Source of the DNA: Candidatus Sumerlaea chitinivorans
GTDB taxonomy: Bacteria > Sumerlaeota > Sumerlaeia > Sumerlaeales > Sumerlaeaceae
NCBI GenBank assembly: GCA_003290465.1
Contig: CP030759.1
Coordinates: forward strand, 722,672-786,671
DNA: 64,000 bases
Reading direction: 5' to 3'
Below the pieces are notes generated by a model, which was not told where the DNA came from, searched no databases, and was given only the letters and a program-made list of their open reading frames with translations. Below, piece after piece: positions 27,502 to 36,863 of the stretch (position 1 is the stretch's first letter; every line of letters starts with the position of its first letter). The position numbers and the translations under genes are program-made.

Positions 27502-30021
27502 TCAGAATTGGATTTCGACCGTCGTCATTTTTCCCGAATCAGGAACCACGACCTCGCATAATTCGTTATGCCAAAGCACGGGGGCGGATTTGCCATCGAC
27601 GCTTACTTGTTGGGGTTTCTGCGAGACCCCGTGAACGCGAATTCGCCACTGTTTACGAGCAGGCATGTAGCCCGTCTTCTCAGGTCGAAGTGTGAGCCGA
27701 AAATGTTTTTCGTCCATGCCGCCTTCAAAGACCGTTCGGCGTTCCTTTCCGTCGAGATAGGCTCGGCTGACTCCATCGTCCTCCACAAGAAGGCCGTGGA
27801 TCTCAGTGGCTGGGAACACTTCAAGAGCGGTTTCGTGAATCTGCTTTTCACCCACGTACTGTTGGGACTCTTGCATGGGAATGACAGAGCCCGCTCGCAC
27901 GAACACGGCGGGTTGGCCCAGCGGCGCCTCCACGATTTGGTAATCAGGGCCCGTGAAGGTTGCACCTGTCCACCAATGCACCCACTTTCCCGCAGGGAAA
28001 TACACCATGCGACGGTCTGCGCCCGAAAATAGAACTGGGGCGACAAGGATTGCATCACCGACCAAGAATTGATCAGCAATCGTTCGGCAATTCGTATCAG
28101 AGGGGAATTCATAAACCAACGGACGATTAATCGGCGCACCCGTTTCTGCTGCGGTCACAAACACCGTGTAAAGATAGGGGAGAAGCTGCATGCGTAGCTC
28201 AATCATCTTTCGTGCGATGTTTTCAACCTCTGAACCAAAACTCCACGGTTCTTGATCTCGTGTTCCTTTCGCCGAGTGGGTTCGGCAGAAGGGTTGAAAA
28301 ACTCCCCACTCGATCCAACGCGCGTAAAGTTCCGGCGTACAATCAAAAGCAAAGCCGCCGATATCGCACCCCACGAACGCGATACCGCTAAGGCCCATGC
28401 TCAGATTTAGCTGAAGGTCGAGAATCATACTCGCCCACGTGGACTGATTGTCCCCTGTCCACATCAAAGCATACCTTTGTACGCCAGCCCAGCCCGAACG
28501 TGTGATTATGAAGGGGCGGTCGTCCGGCCGTGCTCGACGGAATCCCTCCCAAGAGGCTTGGGCCATGGTCAGGCCGTAGATTTGATGTATCTCGCTATGG
28601 GGGCGGTTCCTTCCGAAGTCGTATTGCAACACGTGACCCGGAAATTCCTTGGCGTCGAAAGTATGCGGCTCGTTCATGTCGTTCCAAATGCCGTCCACTC
28701 CCTTCGCGACGAGCGTTTGATCTTGGAGCTCTCCCCATCGTTCCCGCACATTCGGTCGCGTGAAGTCTGGGAAATGCGTTTCTCCGGGCCAAACGCGCCC
28801 AACAAACGGCTGGCTTGTCGCGGGGTCCATACAGAAGAAACCGGGTTGTTGGGCAAACTCCTTGTAGACCGGATAGTCGGGATCAATTTTCACGCCGGGG
28901 TCGACGATGGTCACCACCCGAAATCCATCGCGATGCAAATCACGCAACAATGCTTCTGGGTTAGGGAAATTCTGCGGATGCCAGGTAAAAACGCGGTAGC
29001 CATTCATGTAGTCAATGTCGAGGTAAAGAACATCGCATGGGATACGACGACGGCGAAACTCTGCCGCAATCTCCCGAACACGCTTCTCGGTGGGGTAGGA
29101 CCAACGTGACTGTTGATTTCCCAGCCCCCACAGTGGCGGACGCTCCATGCGCCCTGTGAGTTCGACCCAGTCGCGTAGTGTCTCCCGAATGTCGCCGTTG
29201 AACCACAGCCACAAGTCGAGATCACCGGTTGCAAGATGGTAGGATGCCGTATCCGGGTTTGTGAAGCCGAGATCCCAAGTTTGGCGCCCCGGATTATCAA
29301 TGAACATGCCCCATGCTCGTGTGCCGGCAGCGTTCAAATGGATGGCAAAAGGGATTTGGCAATAGAAGTTCTGTCGCACATTGCGGGAGAAGTCGTCGGT
29401 GTTATACAGCGTATATTTTCCGCCACGCCGATCGAAGAGTTCCCCGACCTCGCCCATTCCGTAAATGGACTCTTTTTGTTCCAGTTTGTGCGTTACTGTG
29501 ATGCCAGAGCCAAAACTCAGCGCGCGCTTGCCACTTTGAAAGAGCACCCGACCCTTTCTATCGTGAACTCGAAGTGCAAATGGCTGGGAGCGGACAATGA
29601 TTTCGAGCGCAGAGGTTTCAATCCGAACATGATCCGTTTCTTGGGTAAGTTTGTAGTCGGTCTTTGGCCAGCGTTTGCGTATAACGGCATAACTAACATC
29701 TTTTCCCAATTCGCCGTGTGCTCCGACCCGAAGTCGGAGAGTGTGGGCATCGGCTAAGGAAAGAGTCACTCGATGACCATCTTCGATCGCAGACCATATC
29801 TCCAGTGGCTTGTTTGGCATCGTCTCTTCAGGTTCCTCATTCTGTGTTAGTAACTGCGATTCACGAATGGAACTCGCTATTTTCGATGTAGTGGTCAGGG
29901 TAGAACCCATTCCAAGCGAAGTGCTCAGAATTGCCCACCCGCTCAGTAGAACAGCAACAGTAATTTGCAAACTTCGTCGCGCGCGAATCAGTTGAGTTGC
30001 GAATACATAGCACGTATTCAT
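27502..30021 (-). CDS. Glycoside hydrolase family 31 alpha-glucosidase
   Basis: GH31 enzymes release alpha-linked sugars from non-reducing ends. The 839-aa product has the nucleophile motif GIWNDMNEP (about residue 442) and the acid/base region [12 protein letters not shown] (about 527), plus the upstream [15 protein letters not shown] and the galactose-mutarotase-like N-terminal domain with [22 protein letters not shown] hydrophobic stretch at residues 18-38 ([20 protein letters not shown]) suggests export or membrane anchoring. The C-terminal 200 residues form the usual beta-sandwich domains. It overlaps the upstream ferredoxin-like gene by 4 bp, an odd partner for a sugar hydrolase; most likely they just share a transcript. 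Confidence 0.95.
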   Translation of the reverse strand: MNTCYVFATQLIRARRSLQITVAVLLSGWAILSTSLGMGSTLTTTSKIASSIRESQLLTQNEEPEETMPNKPLEIWSAIEDGHRVTLSLADAHTLRLRVGAHGELGKDVSYAVIRKRWPKTDYKLTQETDHVRIETSALEIIVRSQPFALRVHDRKGRVLFQSGKRALSFGSGITVTHKLEQKESIYGMGEVGELFDRRGGKYTLYNTDDFSRNVRQNFYCQIPFAIHLNAAGTRAWGMFIDNPGRQTWDLGFTNPDTASYHLATGDLDLWLWFNGDIRETLRDWVELTGRMERPPLWGLGNQQSRWSYPTEKRVREIAAEFRRRRIPCDVLYLDIDYMNGYRVFTWHPQNFPNPEALLRDLHRDGFRVVTIVDPGVKIDPDYPVYKEFAQQPGFFCMDPATSQPFVGRVWPGETHFPDFTRPNVRERWGELQDQTLVAKGVDGIWNDMNEPHTFDAKEFPGHVLQYDFGRNRPHSEIHQIYGLTMAQASWEGFRRARPDDRPFIITRSGWAGVQRYALMWTGDNQSTWASMILDLQLNLSMGLSGIAFVGCDIGGFAFDCTPELYARWIEWGVFQPFCRTHSAKGTRDQEPWSFGSEVENIARKMIELRMQLLPYLYTVFVTAAETGAPINRPLVYEFPSDTNCRTIADQFLVGDAILVAPVLFSGADRRMVYFPAGKWVHWWTGATFTGPDYQIVEAPLGQPAVFVRAGSVIPMQESQQYVGEKQIHETALEVFPATEIHGLLVEDDGVSRAYLDGKERRTVFEGGMDEKHFRLTLRPEKTGYMPARKQWRIRVHGVSQKPQQVSVDGKSAPVLWHNELCEVVVPDSGKMTTVEIQF

Positions 30022-30452
30022 TTGATTGGTTCCGTAAAACCTTCCGGTGGTTTGCTCCCCCCAATTTCACACGCATCTTCGGGCGGCTGGGGCTGAAGCG
30101 GACGAACGGCGAATAGAAACTCGCGTACGAGTGTGCCGTGACGCAAATGTTCTTGGATGATTCGCTCTAAAACGGGAGGGGTGCACGAGTGATACCAAGC
30201 CCCTTCTGGATAGACGACGGCAATGGGACCGCCTGCACAAATCCGCAGGCAGAAAGACTTTGAACGAAGAATTGCCCCAGCTCCTACAAGGCCTAATTCG
30301 TCAAGGCGTGCCTTAAGATATTCCCATGCTTCGCGACTCGTCTCTGGGGAACAACATTTCGCCTTGCTCTCGTCACAACACAAAAAGATATGCCGTTGTG
30401 CTTTGGGGATTCCTACACTTTCGGCGATTTGCTTGAGTTCGTCGTTGGTCAT
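30018..30452 (-). CDS. Thioredoxin-fold (2Fe-2S) ferredoxin-like protein
   Basis: The 144-aa product resembles the thioredoxin-like [2Fe-2S] ferredoxins (Shethna type and NuoE-like). It has [15 protein letters not shown] near residues 20-34 and [22 protein letters not shown] near 67-86, giving the expected C...C / CxxxC cluster ligands and the GP-V-YPEG strand after the second pair. An extra Cys sits next to each of the first two positions. It probably passes electrons or holds a cluster in the cytoplasm. Its start overlaps the stop of the IscU-like gene by 4 bp and its end overlaps the GH31 start by 4 bp, so the three form one translational unit. Confidence 0.85.
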   Translation of the reverse strand: MTNDELKQIAESVGIPKAQRHIFLCCDESKAKCCSPETSREAWEYLKARLDELGLVGAGAILRSKSFCLRICAGGPIAVVYPEGAWYHSCTPPVLERIIQEHLRHGTLVREFLFAVRPLQPQPPEDACEIGGSKPPEGFTEPIK

Positions 30453-30820
30453 TGTGCCACCCTTGCCAACTTCTCCAGTCCATTCTGAAGCGCTTCCACT
30501 GCAAGTAACGCCGCGTGCTTCTTCGTGGCAGGCAGGCCGCCCGCAAGCTGTTCGAGATCTTCAGCAGTGAGCTTTTGCAGCTCATCCGTTGTGCGCCCAA
30601 CGATATATTCCGTCAAAATAGAGCCCAATGCTATGGAGGGCACACATCCTTCCACCTGATACTTTGCGACGGTTACTCGGCTGTTTTCTACTTTTAGAAA
30701 CAGAGTCAGTTGGTCGAGACACGAGCTATTCTCGGCAAACCCGATAACGGTTGCATCAGGCAACGAGCCCACATTCTTTGGGGACTCAAAGTGTGCTTGG
30801 ATAGTCTCGCTGTATTTCAT
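30449..30820 (-). CDS. IscU/NifU N-terminal-like protein lacking the third cluster cysteine
   Basis: The 123-aa product aligns by eye over its whole length with IscU scaffold proteins, on which iron-sulfur clusters are built. Conserved features are C34 and D36 (from the ACGD motif), C59 in VEGCVPSIA (from YGCGSAIA), [12 protein letters not shown], and the terminal [18 protein letters not shown]. In that last motif the usual HC is HA, so the third cluster cysteine is replaced by A103. Two of three cysteines and the Asp and His remain. It is first in the IscU-like, ferredoxin, GH31 run. It may be a cluster carrier rather than a true scaffold. Confidence 0.85.
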   Translation of the reverse strand: MKYSETIQAHFESPKNVGSLPDATVIGFAENSSCLDQLTLFLKVENSRVTVAKYQVEGCVPSIALGSILTEYIVGRTTDELQKLTAEDLEQLAGGLPATKKHAALLAVEALQNGLEKLARVAQ

Positions 30821-30955
30821 TGCTGATCAGCAAGCGTTTCTCTATGTCGGAGGAGAATGTCAACCGCGCGATATTGGGAAGAAGTCCTCACTATGGAATG
30901 CGGAATGTTGGCTGAGACGTCACAGGAGTGTGGTTTTTCGCAAAGTGGAGATAAG

Positions 30956-31936
30956 ATGGTTCTTCGCTTCTTACGGGCTTTGATCTGCTGTGTGGTGTGC
31001 ATCTTGTCTTCGGCTGCCGTTCATGCCTGTTTTTATTCTTCCTATTCGTTTTCGGCAAAGAGCCCAAAGCGAACCAACCTCGACGATCTCCTGTATGACC
31101 GACTGCTGGCTGAAGAAAAGGAGCGTGGAGGTAGCCAGTTTTTCGTGCGGGAGGCGAAGGAGCTTTCCCGTGAATATCCCACAAAGCGCTCGGATCCAGC
31201 CTTTCTCAACGACTACGCCTACGTGACCTATATGAGTGGTAATCTTATGGAGGCGCTTCGTATATGGGAAGAAGCTCGAAAAATTGCGCCAGACGATTAC
31301 CAAACCCTCTGCAATCTGGCAACGGCGTTTCATCTTCAGGGCAAATTCGACGAGGCCATCAGCCTCCTAACGCAGGCAACTAAGCTCCGCCCCAATTTTC
31401 GCTATGGAGCCGAAGAGTTGCACATTCGGCTTTTGGAGCATCTGAAGAAACAACGCGAGGATCCCCTGTACATTACCCGCGAACTTCTCTTACCGGAACT
31501 GACGCCCGCCTGGCAGAAGCGGCGGGACCCGCCGAACCGGTTTGAAGCGGAGAATTTGCCGAAAGATCTCAAGCAGGGACTTACCGAGCTCCTCAAGCAG
31601 TTTCCAAAATCGGGTGATACTTGGTTCGTTCTCGCGCTGCTTCTGGAAAGCTCAAAAGATTACCACCGAGCTCGGCTCGCTTATCAGAAGGCCTTGAAAA
31701 CCGGCTGTGGGCAGAGTGAGGCGCTGCACTCCTATATGAAGAAATATGTGGCTTTTGAGGAGAGCCGGAATCCCATTCACTACGTGGGCCGAATGTTTCT
31801 TGGGGCGTTCATTTTAACGCTTGTCGTATTCTTTGGTGCGCGACTTTGGAATCTCTTGCGCGATGTCATAGATGATATCCGGGAAACGCGCGAACGAAGT
31901 AGTGAAGCGGCCGGCAAGGCTCGAAAGGATTTATAA
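30956..31936 (+). CDS. Membrane-associated TPR protein
   Basis: The 326-aa product starts with a basic end and a hydrophobic export segment (FLRALICCVVCILSSAAVHA). TPR-like repeats cover about residues 70-150 (MEALRIWEEARKIAPDDYQT, then EAISLLTQATKLRPNFRYG) and a further one near 235-265. A transmembrane helix near residues 284-305 (MFLGAFILTLVVFFGARLW) is followed by a charged tail. The TPR part would therefore face the periplasm, held by the helix. The ATG at 30956 is favoured by GGAGATAAG; an upstream ATG at 30857 lacks a ribosome site. The partner is unknown. The recD2 gene starts 18 bp downstream. Confidence 0.8.
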   Translation: MVLRFLRALICCVVCILSSAAVHACFYSSYSFSAKSPKRTNLDDLLYDRLLAEEKERGGSQFFVREAKELSREYPTKRSDPAFLNDYAYVTYMSGNLMEALRIWEEARKIAPDDYQTLCNLATAFHLQGKFDEAISLLTQATKLRPNFRYGAEELHIRLLEHLKKQREDPLYITRELLLPELTPAWQKRRDPPNRFEAENLPKDLKQGLTELLKQFPKSGDTWFVLALLLESSKDYHRARLAYQKALKTGCGQSEALHSYMKKYVAFEESRNPIHYVGRMFLGAFILTLVVFFGARLWNLLRDVIDDIRETRERSSEAAGKARKDL

Positions 31937-31954
31937 ACTCATTAGGCCACGCCG

Positions 31955-34159
31955 ATGCAGGATACAGACAGCTCAAAAGAACTCCTTTCGGTCGAGGGAA
32001 CTGTTGACCGCATTGTCTATGCAGATCCCGAAACCAACTTTGGCGTTGTCGTCGTAGTTGGGCCGTCCCGTGGCGCGGAAACGGTTCTGGTCGGCAATCT
32101 TTTTGGTGTTCAGCCGGGGGAATACATACGGTGCCAGGGGCGTTATGAGTTGGACCCGCGATACGGAAAACGCTTTCGCGTGGATCATTACGAGAGTGTG
32201 TTGCCATCAAATGTCGCAGCGATTGAAAAATTCTTAAGCAGCGGATTGATCCGCGGCATTGGCAAGACGTACGCGAAGCGGCTCGTAGAGCGGTTTGGGG
32301 AGAACGTCTTTGACATCATCGAGAACGAACCGCAACGGCTGAGAGAGGTCGACGGTATTGGCCCCAAGCGCATCGATCAGATTATCCGTAGTTGGGAGCA
32401 ACATCGCGCTGTTCGCGATCTCATGCTGTTTCTTCAGCAGTATGGAATTCCCCAGTCCTTCGCGCCCCGTCTTCTTGCCGAGTACGGAAGCGACACAATA
32501 GAACAGATTCGCCGCAATCCCTATCAACTCGCACTGGACATCAAGGGCATCGGTTTCAAGCGGGCAGATGCGTTAGCAGAACGCCTTGGGATCCCACGGG
32601 AAAGCATCGAACGAGTAAAGGCAGGGGTTTACTATCTTCTGCACGAGATGGCGGAGGATGGACATTGTTTTTATCCGGCCGATCCACTCATTGAGCAAGC
32701 ATCAGCTATCTTAGAGGTGGGGCATGACTTGGTGGTTTCAGCGATCAATGCCCTGCAAAGCGAAAAACGAGTTGTACTGGAGATTCTGCCTGACGAGACG
32801 CGCGCGGTATACTTGACTCCACTCTACCGTCACGAAGTCGGCGTTACCCAGCTCCTGACCCGCCTGATCCGTACCCCCAAGCTCTTCCCTAAGCTCGATG
32901 TCGAGGCCGAACTGATGAGGTTTGAACAACGCTATCGATTTACGCTTGCAACGCGACAGCGGCAGGCGGTGGCGACGGCGCTCAGCGGGGGAGTGATGGT
33001 CATCACAGGAGGGCCCGGTACCGGCAAAACAACTATCATTCGAACCATCTTGAACATCTTGCAGACTGCTGGGATTCGCGTTCACCTTGCCGCTCCGACA
33101 GGGCGAGCTTCAAAACGCATGCAAGAACTGACGGGCTACGACGCCTCCACGATTCACAGGCTGCTACAGTATTCTCCACAGGAAGGGCGATTCCTTAGGA
33201 ATCCGCAGAATCCTCTACGCACAGATTTCTTGATCGTGGATGAAACCTCCATGTTGGACATCACCATGGCCTATCACTTACTCCGTGCGCTGCCAGCCAC
33301 AGCCTCGCTCATCTTTGTCGGAGACGTGGATCAGCTCCCATCGGTGGGACCGGGGAATTTTCTGCGAGACCTGATTTTGAGCGAGACGATTCCTACCGTT
33401 GCTCTTCACGAGGTGTACCGACAAGCGCAAGAGTCGATGATCATCACCAACGCCCATCGCATCAATCAAGGCAAGATGCCGGTCCTGCCAAGGCAAACAG
33501 AAAAGACCGATTTTCTCTTTGTGCAGGCTGAGGCTCCCGACCAAGTGTTGGAGGAAATAAAACGCCTTGCCGTAGTCGATCTGCCGAAGCGCGTGGGATT
33601 TTCGCCGACACGTGAGATTCAAGTCATCACCCCCATGCACCGCGGGCTTATTGGGGCGCAGAACCTAAACCGAGAACTCCAACAAGTGTTGAACCCGAAC
33701 AGCCCGGGGATTGAACGTGGTGGGATGACATTTAGGGTGGGCGACAAGGTCATGCAAACGGCCAACAATTATGACAAGGAAGTTTTCAACGGGGATATTG
33801 GTTTTATTACGAATATCGACCGCGAGGAGCAACTCCTGAAGGTACGCTTTGACCAACGGGTGGTGGTTTATGATTTTTCCGAGCTGGACCAGTTAGAGCT
33901 TGCCTATGCGATCACCGTGCACAAGTCACAAGGTAGCGAGTATCCCGCAGTGATCATGCCCGTGCATACCACCCATGCGCTAATGCTCCAGAGAAATCTT
34001 CTCTACACAGCGATCACCCGCGGTAAGCGATTGGTTTGTCTCGTGGGCCAAACCAAAGCAGTTGCGCTTGCGGTTCACAACGTAAACCAGACTCCTCGTT
34101 ACTCCGGCTTGCACCTGCGGCTCCGAAGTCTGCTGCAAAACCGTGCTGAGGCCACCTGA
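31955..34159 (+). CDS. recD2: RecD2-type ATP-dependent 5'-3' DNA helicase
   Basis: RecD2 is the RecBCD-independent SF1B helicase. The 734-aa product has an OB-like N-terminal part (residues 9-75), tandem helix-hairpin-helix segments near 90-220 (GIGKTYAKRLVERFGENVFD, VDGIGPKRIDQIIRSWEQH), then the helicase core: Walker A GGPGTGKTT near 350, Walker B FLIVDETSMLD near 425, FVGDVDQLPSVGPG near 450, and the C-terminal motif YAITVHKSQGSEYPAVI near 650 with YTAITRGKRLV near 685. No recB or recC is in the window. It acts on DNA in the cytoplasm, probably in repair or processing of broken forks. A weak hairpin follows the stop. Confidence 0.95.
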   Translation: MQDTDSSKELLSVEGTVDRIVYADPETNFGVVVVVGPSRGAETVLVGNLFGVQPGEYIRCQGRYELDPRYGKRFRVDHYESVLPSNVAAIEKFLSSGLIRGIGKTYAKRLVERFGENVFDIIENEPQRLREVDGIGPKRIDQIIRSWEQHRAVRDLMLFLQQYGIPQSFAPRLLAEYGSDTIEQIRRNPYQLALDIKGIGFKRADALAERLGIPRESIERVKAGVYYLLHEMAEDGHCFYPADPLIEQASAILEVGHDLVVSAINALQSEKRVVLEILPDETRAVYLTPLYRHEVGVTQLLTRLIRTPKLFPKLDVEAELMRFEQRYRFTLATRQRQAVATALSGGVMVITGGPGTGKTTIIRTILNILQTAGIRVHLAAPTGRASKRMQELTGYDASTIHRLLQYSPQEGRFLRNPQNPLRTDFLIVDETSMLDITMAYHLLRALPATASLIFVGDVDQLPSVGPGNFLRDLILSETIPTVALHEVYRQAQESMIITNAHRINQGKMPVLPRQTEKTDFLFVQAEAPDQVLEEIKRLAVVDLPKRVGFSPTREIQVITPMHRGLIGAQNLNRELQQVLNPNSPGIERGGMTFRVGDKVMQTANNYDKEVFNGDIGFITNIDREEQLLKVRFDQRVVVYDFSELDQLELAYAITVHKSQGSEYPAVIMPVHTTHALMLQRNLLYTAITRGKRLVCLVGQTKAVALAVHNVNQTPRYSGLHLRLRSLLQNRAEAT

Positions 34160-34170
34160 AGTGATAGGAA

Positions 34171-34190
34171 ACCCCATTTTACTGAGGGGT
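34171..34190 (+). terminator. Weak hairpin after recD2
   Basis: ACCCC at 34171-34175 pairs with GGGGT at 34186-34190 around a 10-nt loop and is followed by CCCTTTCTT. The stem is short, so terminator function is uncertain; it lies between convergent genes, partly inside the end of the small membrane-protein gene. Confidence 0.25.
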
Positions 34191-34481
34191 CCCTTTCTTG
34201 TGCCTTTTATAGAGGTGGTGACCAATAGCTCCAAGCGTGGCAGCAGCAATCAGGCGCGGGGTTTTTCTTAGCACTGTCGCGATGAGTGCTACTGCCGCGG
34301 TCCCTACGACGAGCAGGAGTGCGAGAAGCACTCCGAAAAGCATGACCATGACAGTTCCGAGTGTCGAAACCCGTGTGTCGCCCTGCGCCTCTTGAGGGTC
34401 AAAGGGAATGGCTTCGCACTCTATGGGGCTGTCGTGCTTACGAACCTGTTCGCGATGTACGGGCAAAAGGCGATTATCCAC
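34179..34481 (-). CDS. Small membrane protein, function unknown
   Basis: The 100-aa ORF starts at GTG without a strong ribosome site. Residues 45-72 are a long hydrophobic stretch (VMVMLFGVLLALLLVVGTAA and beyond), followed by a basic, partly hydrophobic tail (KTPRLIAAATLGAIGHHLYK). The N-terminal third is polar and includes the only cysteine. I recognise no family. The composition is that of a real short membrane protein, and the ORF has no better rival on the plus strand. It is convergent with recD2. Confidence 0.5.
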   Translation of the reverse strand: MDNRLLPVHREQVRKHDSPIECEAIPFDPQEAQGDTRVSTLGTVMVMLFGVLLALLLVVGTAAVALIATVLRKTPRLIAAATLGAIGHHLYKRHKKGTPQ

Positions 34482-34853
34482 GTCCCAATACTACCTGACA
34501 GTCATTAGTTCGTTCAGCGTGGATCCTATGTTTTCGCTGTCGTGACACAAGGGGACAGAACACAAGAACATAAAGCAGTTCCCACTTTACTCCGCTTTTA
34601 ACGCGGGGCTCCAAGTTCACACCACGACTCACGCTCGCGTTTTTGTGGGACTTGCTTCGGAGGAACCCGGACGCCAAGGAGTTGGAAGCTATCGAAGCTG
34701 TTGATAAGAAGCCGTCCTGAACAAGAAGTGAAAGGTTGCACCGTCACGGCTTTGTCAAGATTCAATGCTGAATAAAACAAAATTTGTGCTTTAGCGTCTA
34801 AAAGGAATTTTTGTACGCGCATCGGGCAAGTCCCGAGAGAGCGTGGTTTAGAA
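34482..34853. other. 372-bp intergenic region before the HNH gene
   Basis: Nothing here looks coding in either strand. A short CCGC/GCGG inverted repeat lies near 34592-34606. It must carry the start of the HNH gene's transcript and of the small minus-strand gene, but I see no promoter pair that I would defend. Confidence 0.4.
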
Positions 34854-35456
34854 ATGCCCACGGAATTACTAAATGAAAGTGTATTAGTCCTAAACCGCCA
34901 CTGGGTCGCGGTTCATATCACGAGTGCCCGCCGTGCCCTCATCCTCCTTTACTCCGATCATGCGCGTGTGGTGACAGAGGATTACGCCGTGCATGATTTC
35001 GACAGCTGGCGTGAGCTCTCCATGGCGATGAAATCGGTAAGGAAGATCGCGACGCCGGCCTATCAGATTGCCATCCCTGAGGTGATCATGCTCACGGAGT
35101 TCAGTAAGTTTCCCCCCCGGCAGGTAAAGTTTTCCCGGCGAAACATTTATTTGCGAGATAACTACACCTGCCAGTACTGTGGCACGGTACCACCTCGCGA
35201 TGAGCTAACGATTGACCATGTCATTCCTCGGTCTCGAGGGGGCAAATCCGTGTGGGAAAACGTGGTGCTCGCGTGCATGCGATGCAACATGAAGAAAGGG
35301 AATCGTCTTCCCGAAGAAGCTGGCCTCAAATTGCTTTCCAAGCCACAAAAGCCACATTGGTTAGCGTGCACGAGCTTTCATACACGACCTCAAGCCCACT
35401 CACTGTGGCAGCGATTCCTCGACAACGCCTACTGGAATGTTCCCCTCAAAGAGTAA
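34854..35456 (+). CDS. HNH endonuclease-family protein
   Basis: The 200-aa product belongs to a widespread chromosomal HNH family. The N-terminal half (LLNESVLVLNRHWVAVHITS, then WRELSMAMKSVRKIATPAYQ) is typical of it. The HNH part lies at about residues 100-145: a zinc pair in CQYCGTV, the catalytic DHVIPRSRGGKSVWENVV, and a second pair in CMRCNMKK. These proteins are found as single housekeeping-like genes in many bacteria and their target is not known; nothing here suggests a homing intron. Its stop lies 3 bp from the stop of tyrS on the other strand. Confidence 0.9.
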   Translation: MPTELLNESVLVLNRHWVAVHITSARRALILLYSDHARVVTEDYAVHDFDSWRELSMAMKSVRKIATPAYQIAIPEVIMLTEFSKFPPRQVKFSRRNIYLRDNYTCQYCGTVPPRDELTIDHVIPRSRGGKSVWENVVLACMRCNMKKGNRLPEEAGLKLLSKPQKPHWLACTSFHTRPQAHSLWQRFLDNAYWNVPLKE

Positions 35457-35459
35457 AAG

Positions 35460-36734
35460 CTACGAGAGGGTGACCACCACAAACAGCGTTTTTCCGATCT
35501 TGAGTTTGTATTCCCCCGGAGTCAGTGAGGTGCGTGCCAACTGACTTCGATCTGCTTCGGGCACACTGCTCAAAGGCTTGTCCGGGGGCTCCGCAAACAC
35601 CTTCACTCCACCTTGGGCGATCAGACGCTGCGCTTCCCGGTTCGACTGAACGGCATGGATGGCCACCAACAGGCGAGCAAGATTTGGAGCCTCATCTCGT
35701 GTGAGCTGGAATCGCTCGGCCGTCTCCTCCGGGAACTCGCGCAAAGAGAACCTTGCGCGAAATTCTTGCGCCTCGGCCTCCGCAGCATCGTCGCCATGGT
35801 AAAGTCGCACGATTTGCTTCGCGAGCAACTCCTTCGCATCGCGTGGATGAAGCTCGCCACTCTGCACGCGCTCACGCAAGCGCTGGACATCGGCTGGCAA
35901 CATCCCCGCCACCAGCTCAAAATAATCCCACATAATCTCATCGGGGATGCTCATGGCCTTGCCGAACATATCTCGGGCGCTTTCGTTGATCCCAATGTAG
36001 TTGCCGAGGCTCTTGCTCATTTTGTTGACGCCATCGAGACCCACAAGCAGCGGCATCGTCATGATGCACTGTGGCTCCATGCCCGCATCGCGTTGCAATT
36101 CGCGCCCCACAAGTAAGTTGAACTTCTGGTCTGTTCCGCCCAGCTCGACATCTGCCCGAATTGCAATGGAGTCGTAGCCTTGTAGCAGGGGATAGATAAA
36201 TTCATGAAGATAGATCGGGACTTCGTTTTCGAAGCGCTTATGGAAGTCTTCGCGTTCGAGCATCTGGGAGACGGTGAACTTGCTCATGAGCTCAATAGTC
36301 GCGGAGACATCCATGTTCTCCAACCACGTGGAGTTAAACACAACTTCCGTCTTCTCCCGATCCAATATTTTGAAAATCTGATCGAGGTACGTCTTGGCGT
36401 TCTCGTTGACCTGCTCCTTGCTGAGTCGTGGACGCGCCGCATTCTTGCCGCTCGGATCTCCAATGCGCGCCGTGTAGTCCCCAATAAGGAAGATCACATG
36501 GTGGCCAAGATCCTGGAACTGTTTAAGTTTGCGGATCGGGACACTGTGGCCGAGGTGGATATCCGGAGCCGATGGATCCGCACCATATTTGATGCGAAGC
36601 GGACGTTTCTCCCGTTTCGCCCGGAGCAGTTTTTGAATGAACTCCTCGCGCGGTAGCACCTCGACCGTGCTGGCCGTAAGGATTTCGTATTCTTCGCGAA
36701 TTTCTTCAGGAATCAAAAGCGGTTGTTCGTTCAT
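35460..36734 (-). CDS. tyrS: Tyrosyl-tRNA synthetase
   Basis: TyrS charges tRNA-Tyr. The 424-aa product is a class I synthetase with HIGH-type motif in [19 protein letters not shown] near residue 60, [15 protein letters not shown] near 83, the tyrosine pocket region [20 protein letters not shown] near 185-205, and the signature [12 protein letters not shown] near 238. The C-terminal 60 residues form an S4-like RNA-binding domain ([15 protein letters not shown], then [11 protein letters not shown]). It resembles the longer-insert TyrZ/TyrS-2 type, judging by [14 protein letters not shown]. No T-box is visible in the 129 bp upstream. It is followed in the same direction from the reductase gene. 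Confidence 0.95.
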   Translation of the reverse strand: MNEQPLLIPEEIREEYEILTASTVEVLPREEFIQKLLRAKREKRPLRIKYGADPSAPDIHLGHSVPIRKLKQFQDLGHHVIFLIGDYTARIGDPSGKNAARPRLSKEQVNENAKTYLDQIFKILDREKTEVVFNSTWLENMDVSATIELMSKFTVSQMLEREDFHKRFENEVPIYLHEFIYPLLQGYDSIAIRADVELGGTDQKFNLLVGRELQRDAGMEPQCIMTMPLLVGLDGVNKMSKSLGNYIGINESARDMFGKAMSIPDEIMWDYFELVAGMLPADVQRLRERVQSGELHPRDAKELLAKQIVRLYHGDDAAEAEAQEFRARFSLREFPEETAERFQLTRDEAPNLARLLVAIHAVQSNREAQRLIAQGGVKVFAEPPDKPLSSVPEADRSQLARTSLTPGEYKLKIGKTLFVVVTLS

Positions 36735-36863
36735 ATCGCTATGCGCCTATGGCGTTGGGCTCCTGAAATCAACATCGAATCGCGTTTCATGAAGGTAACG
36801 CAAAGATTCAACATTCGAGCGCATGCAAAGACTCTCTTACGCGAGCGAAACGAGCCTCAACTC

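Noticed and set aside
34482-34853. Minus-strand ORF of 87 codons before the HNH gene
   Set aside because: It overlaps the HNH start, has no ribosome site, and looks like random sequence.
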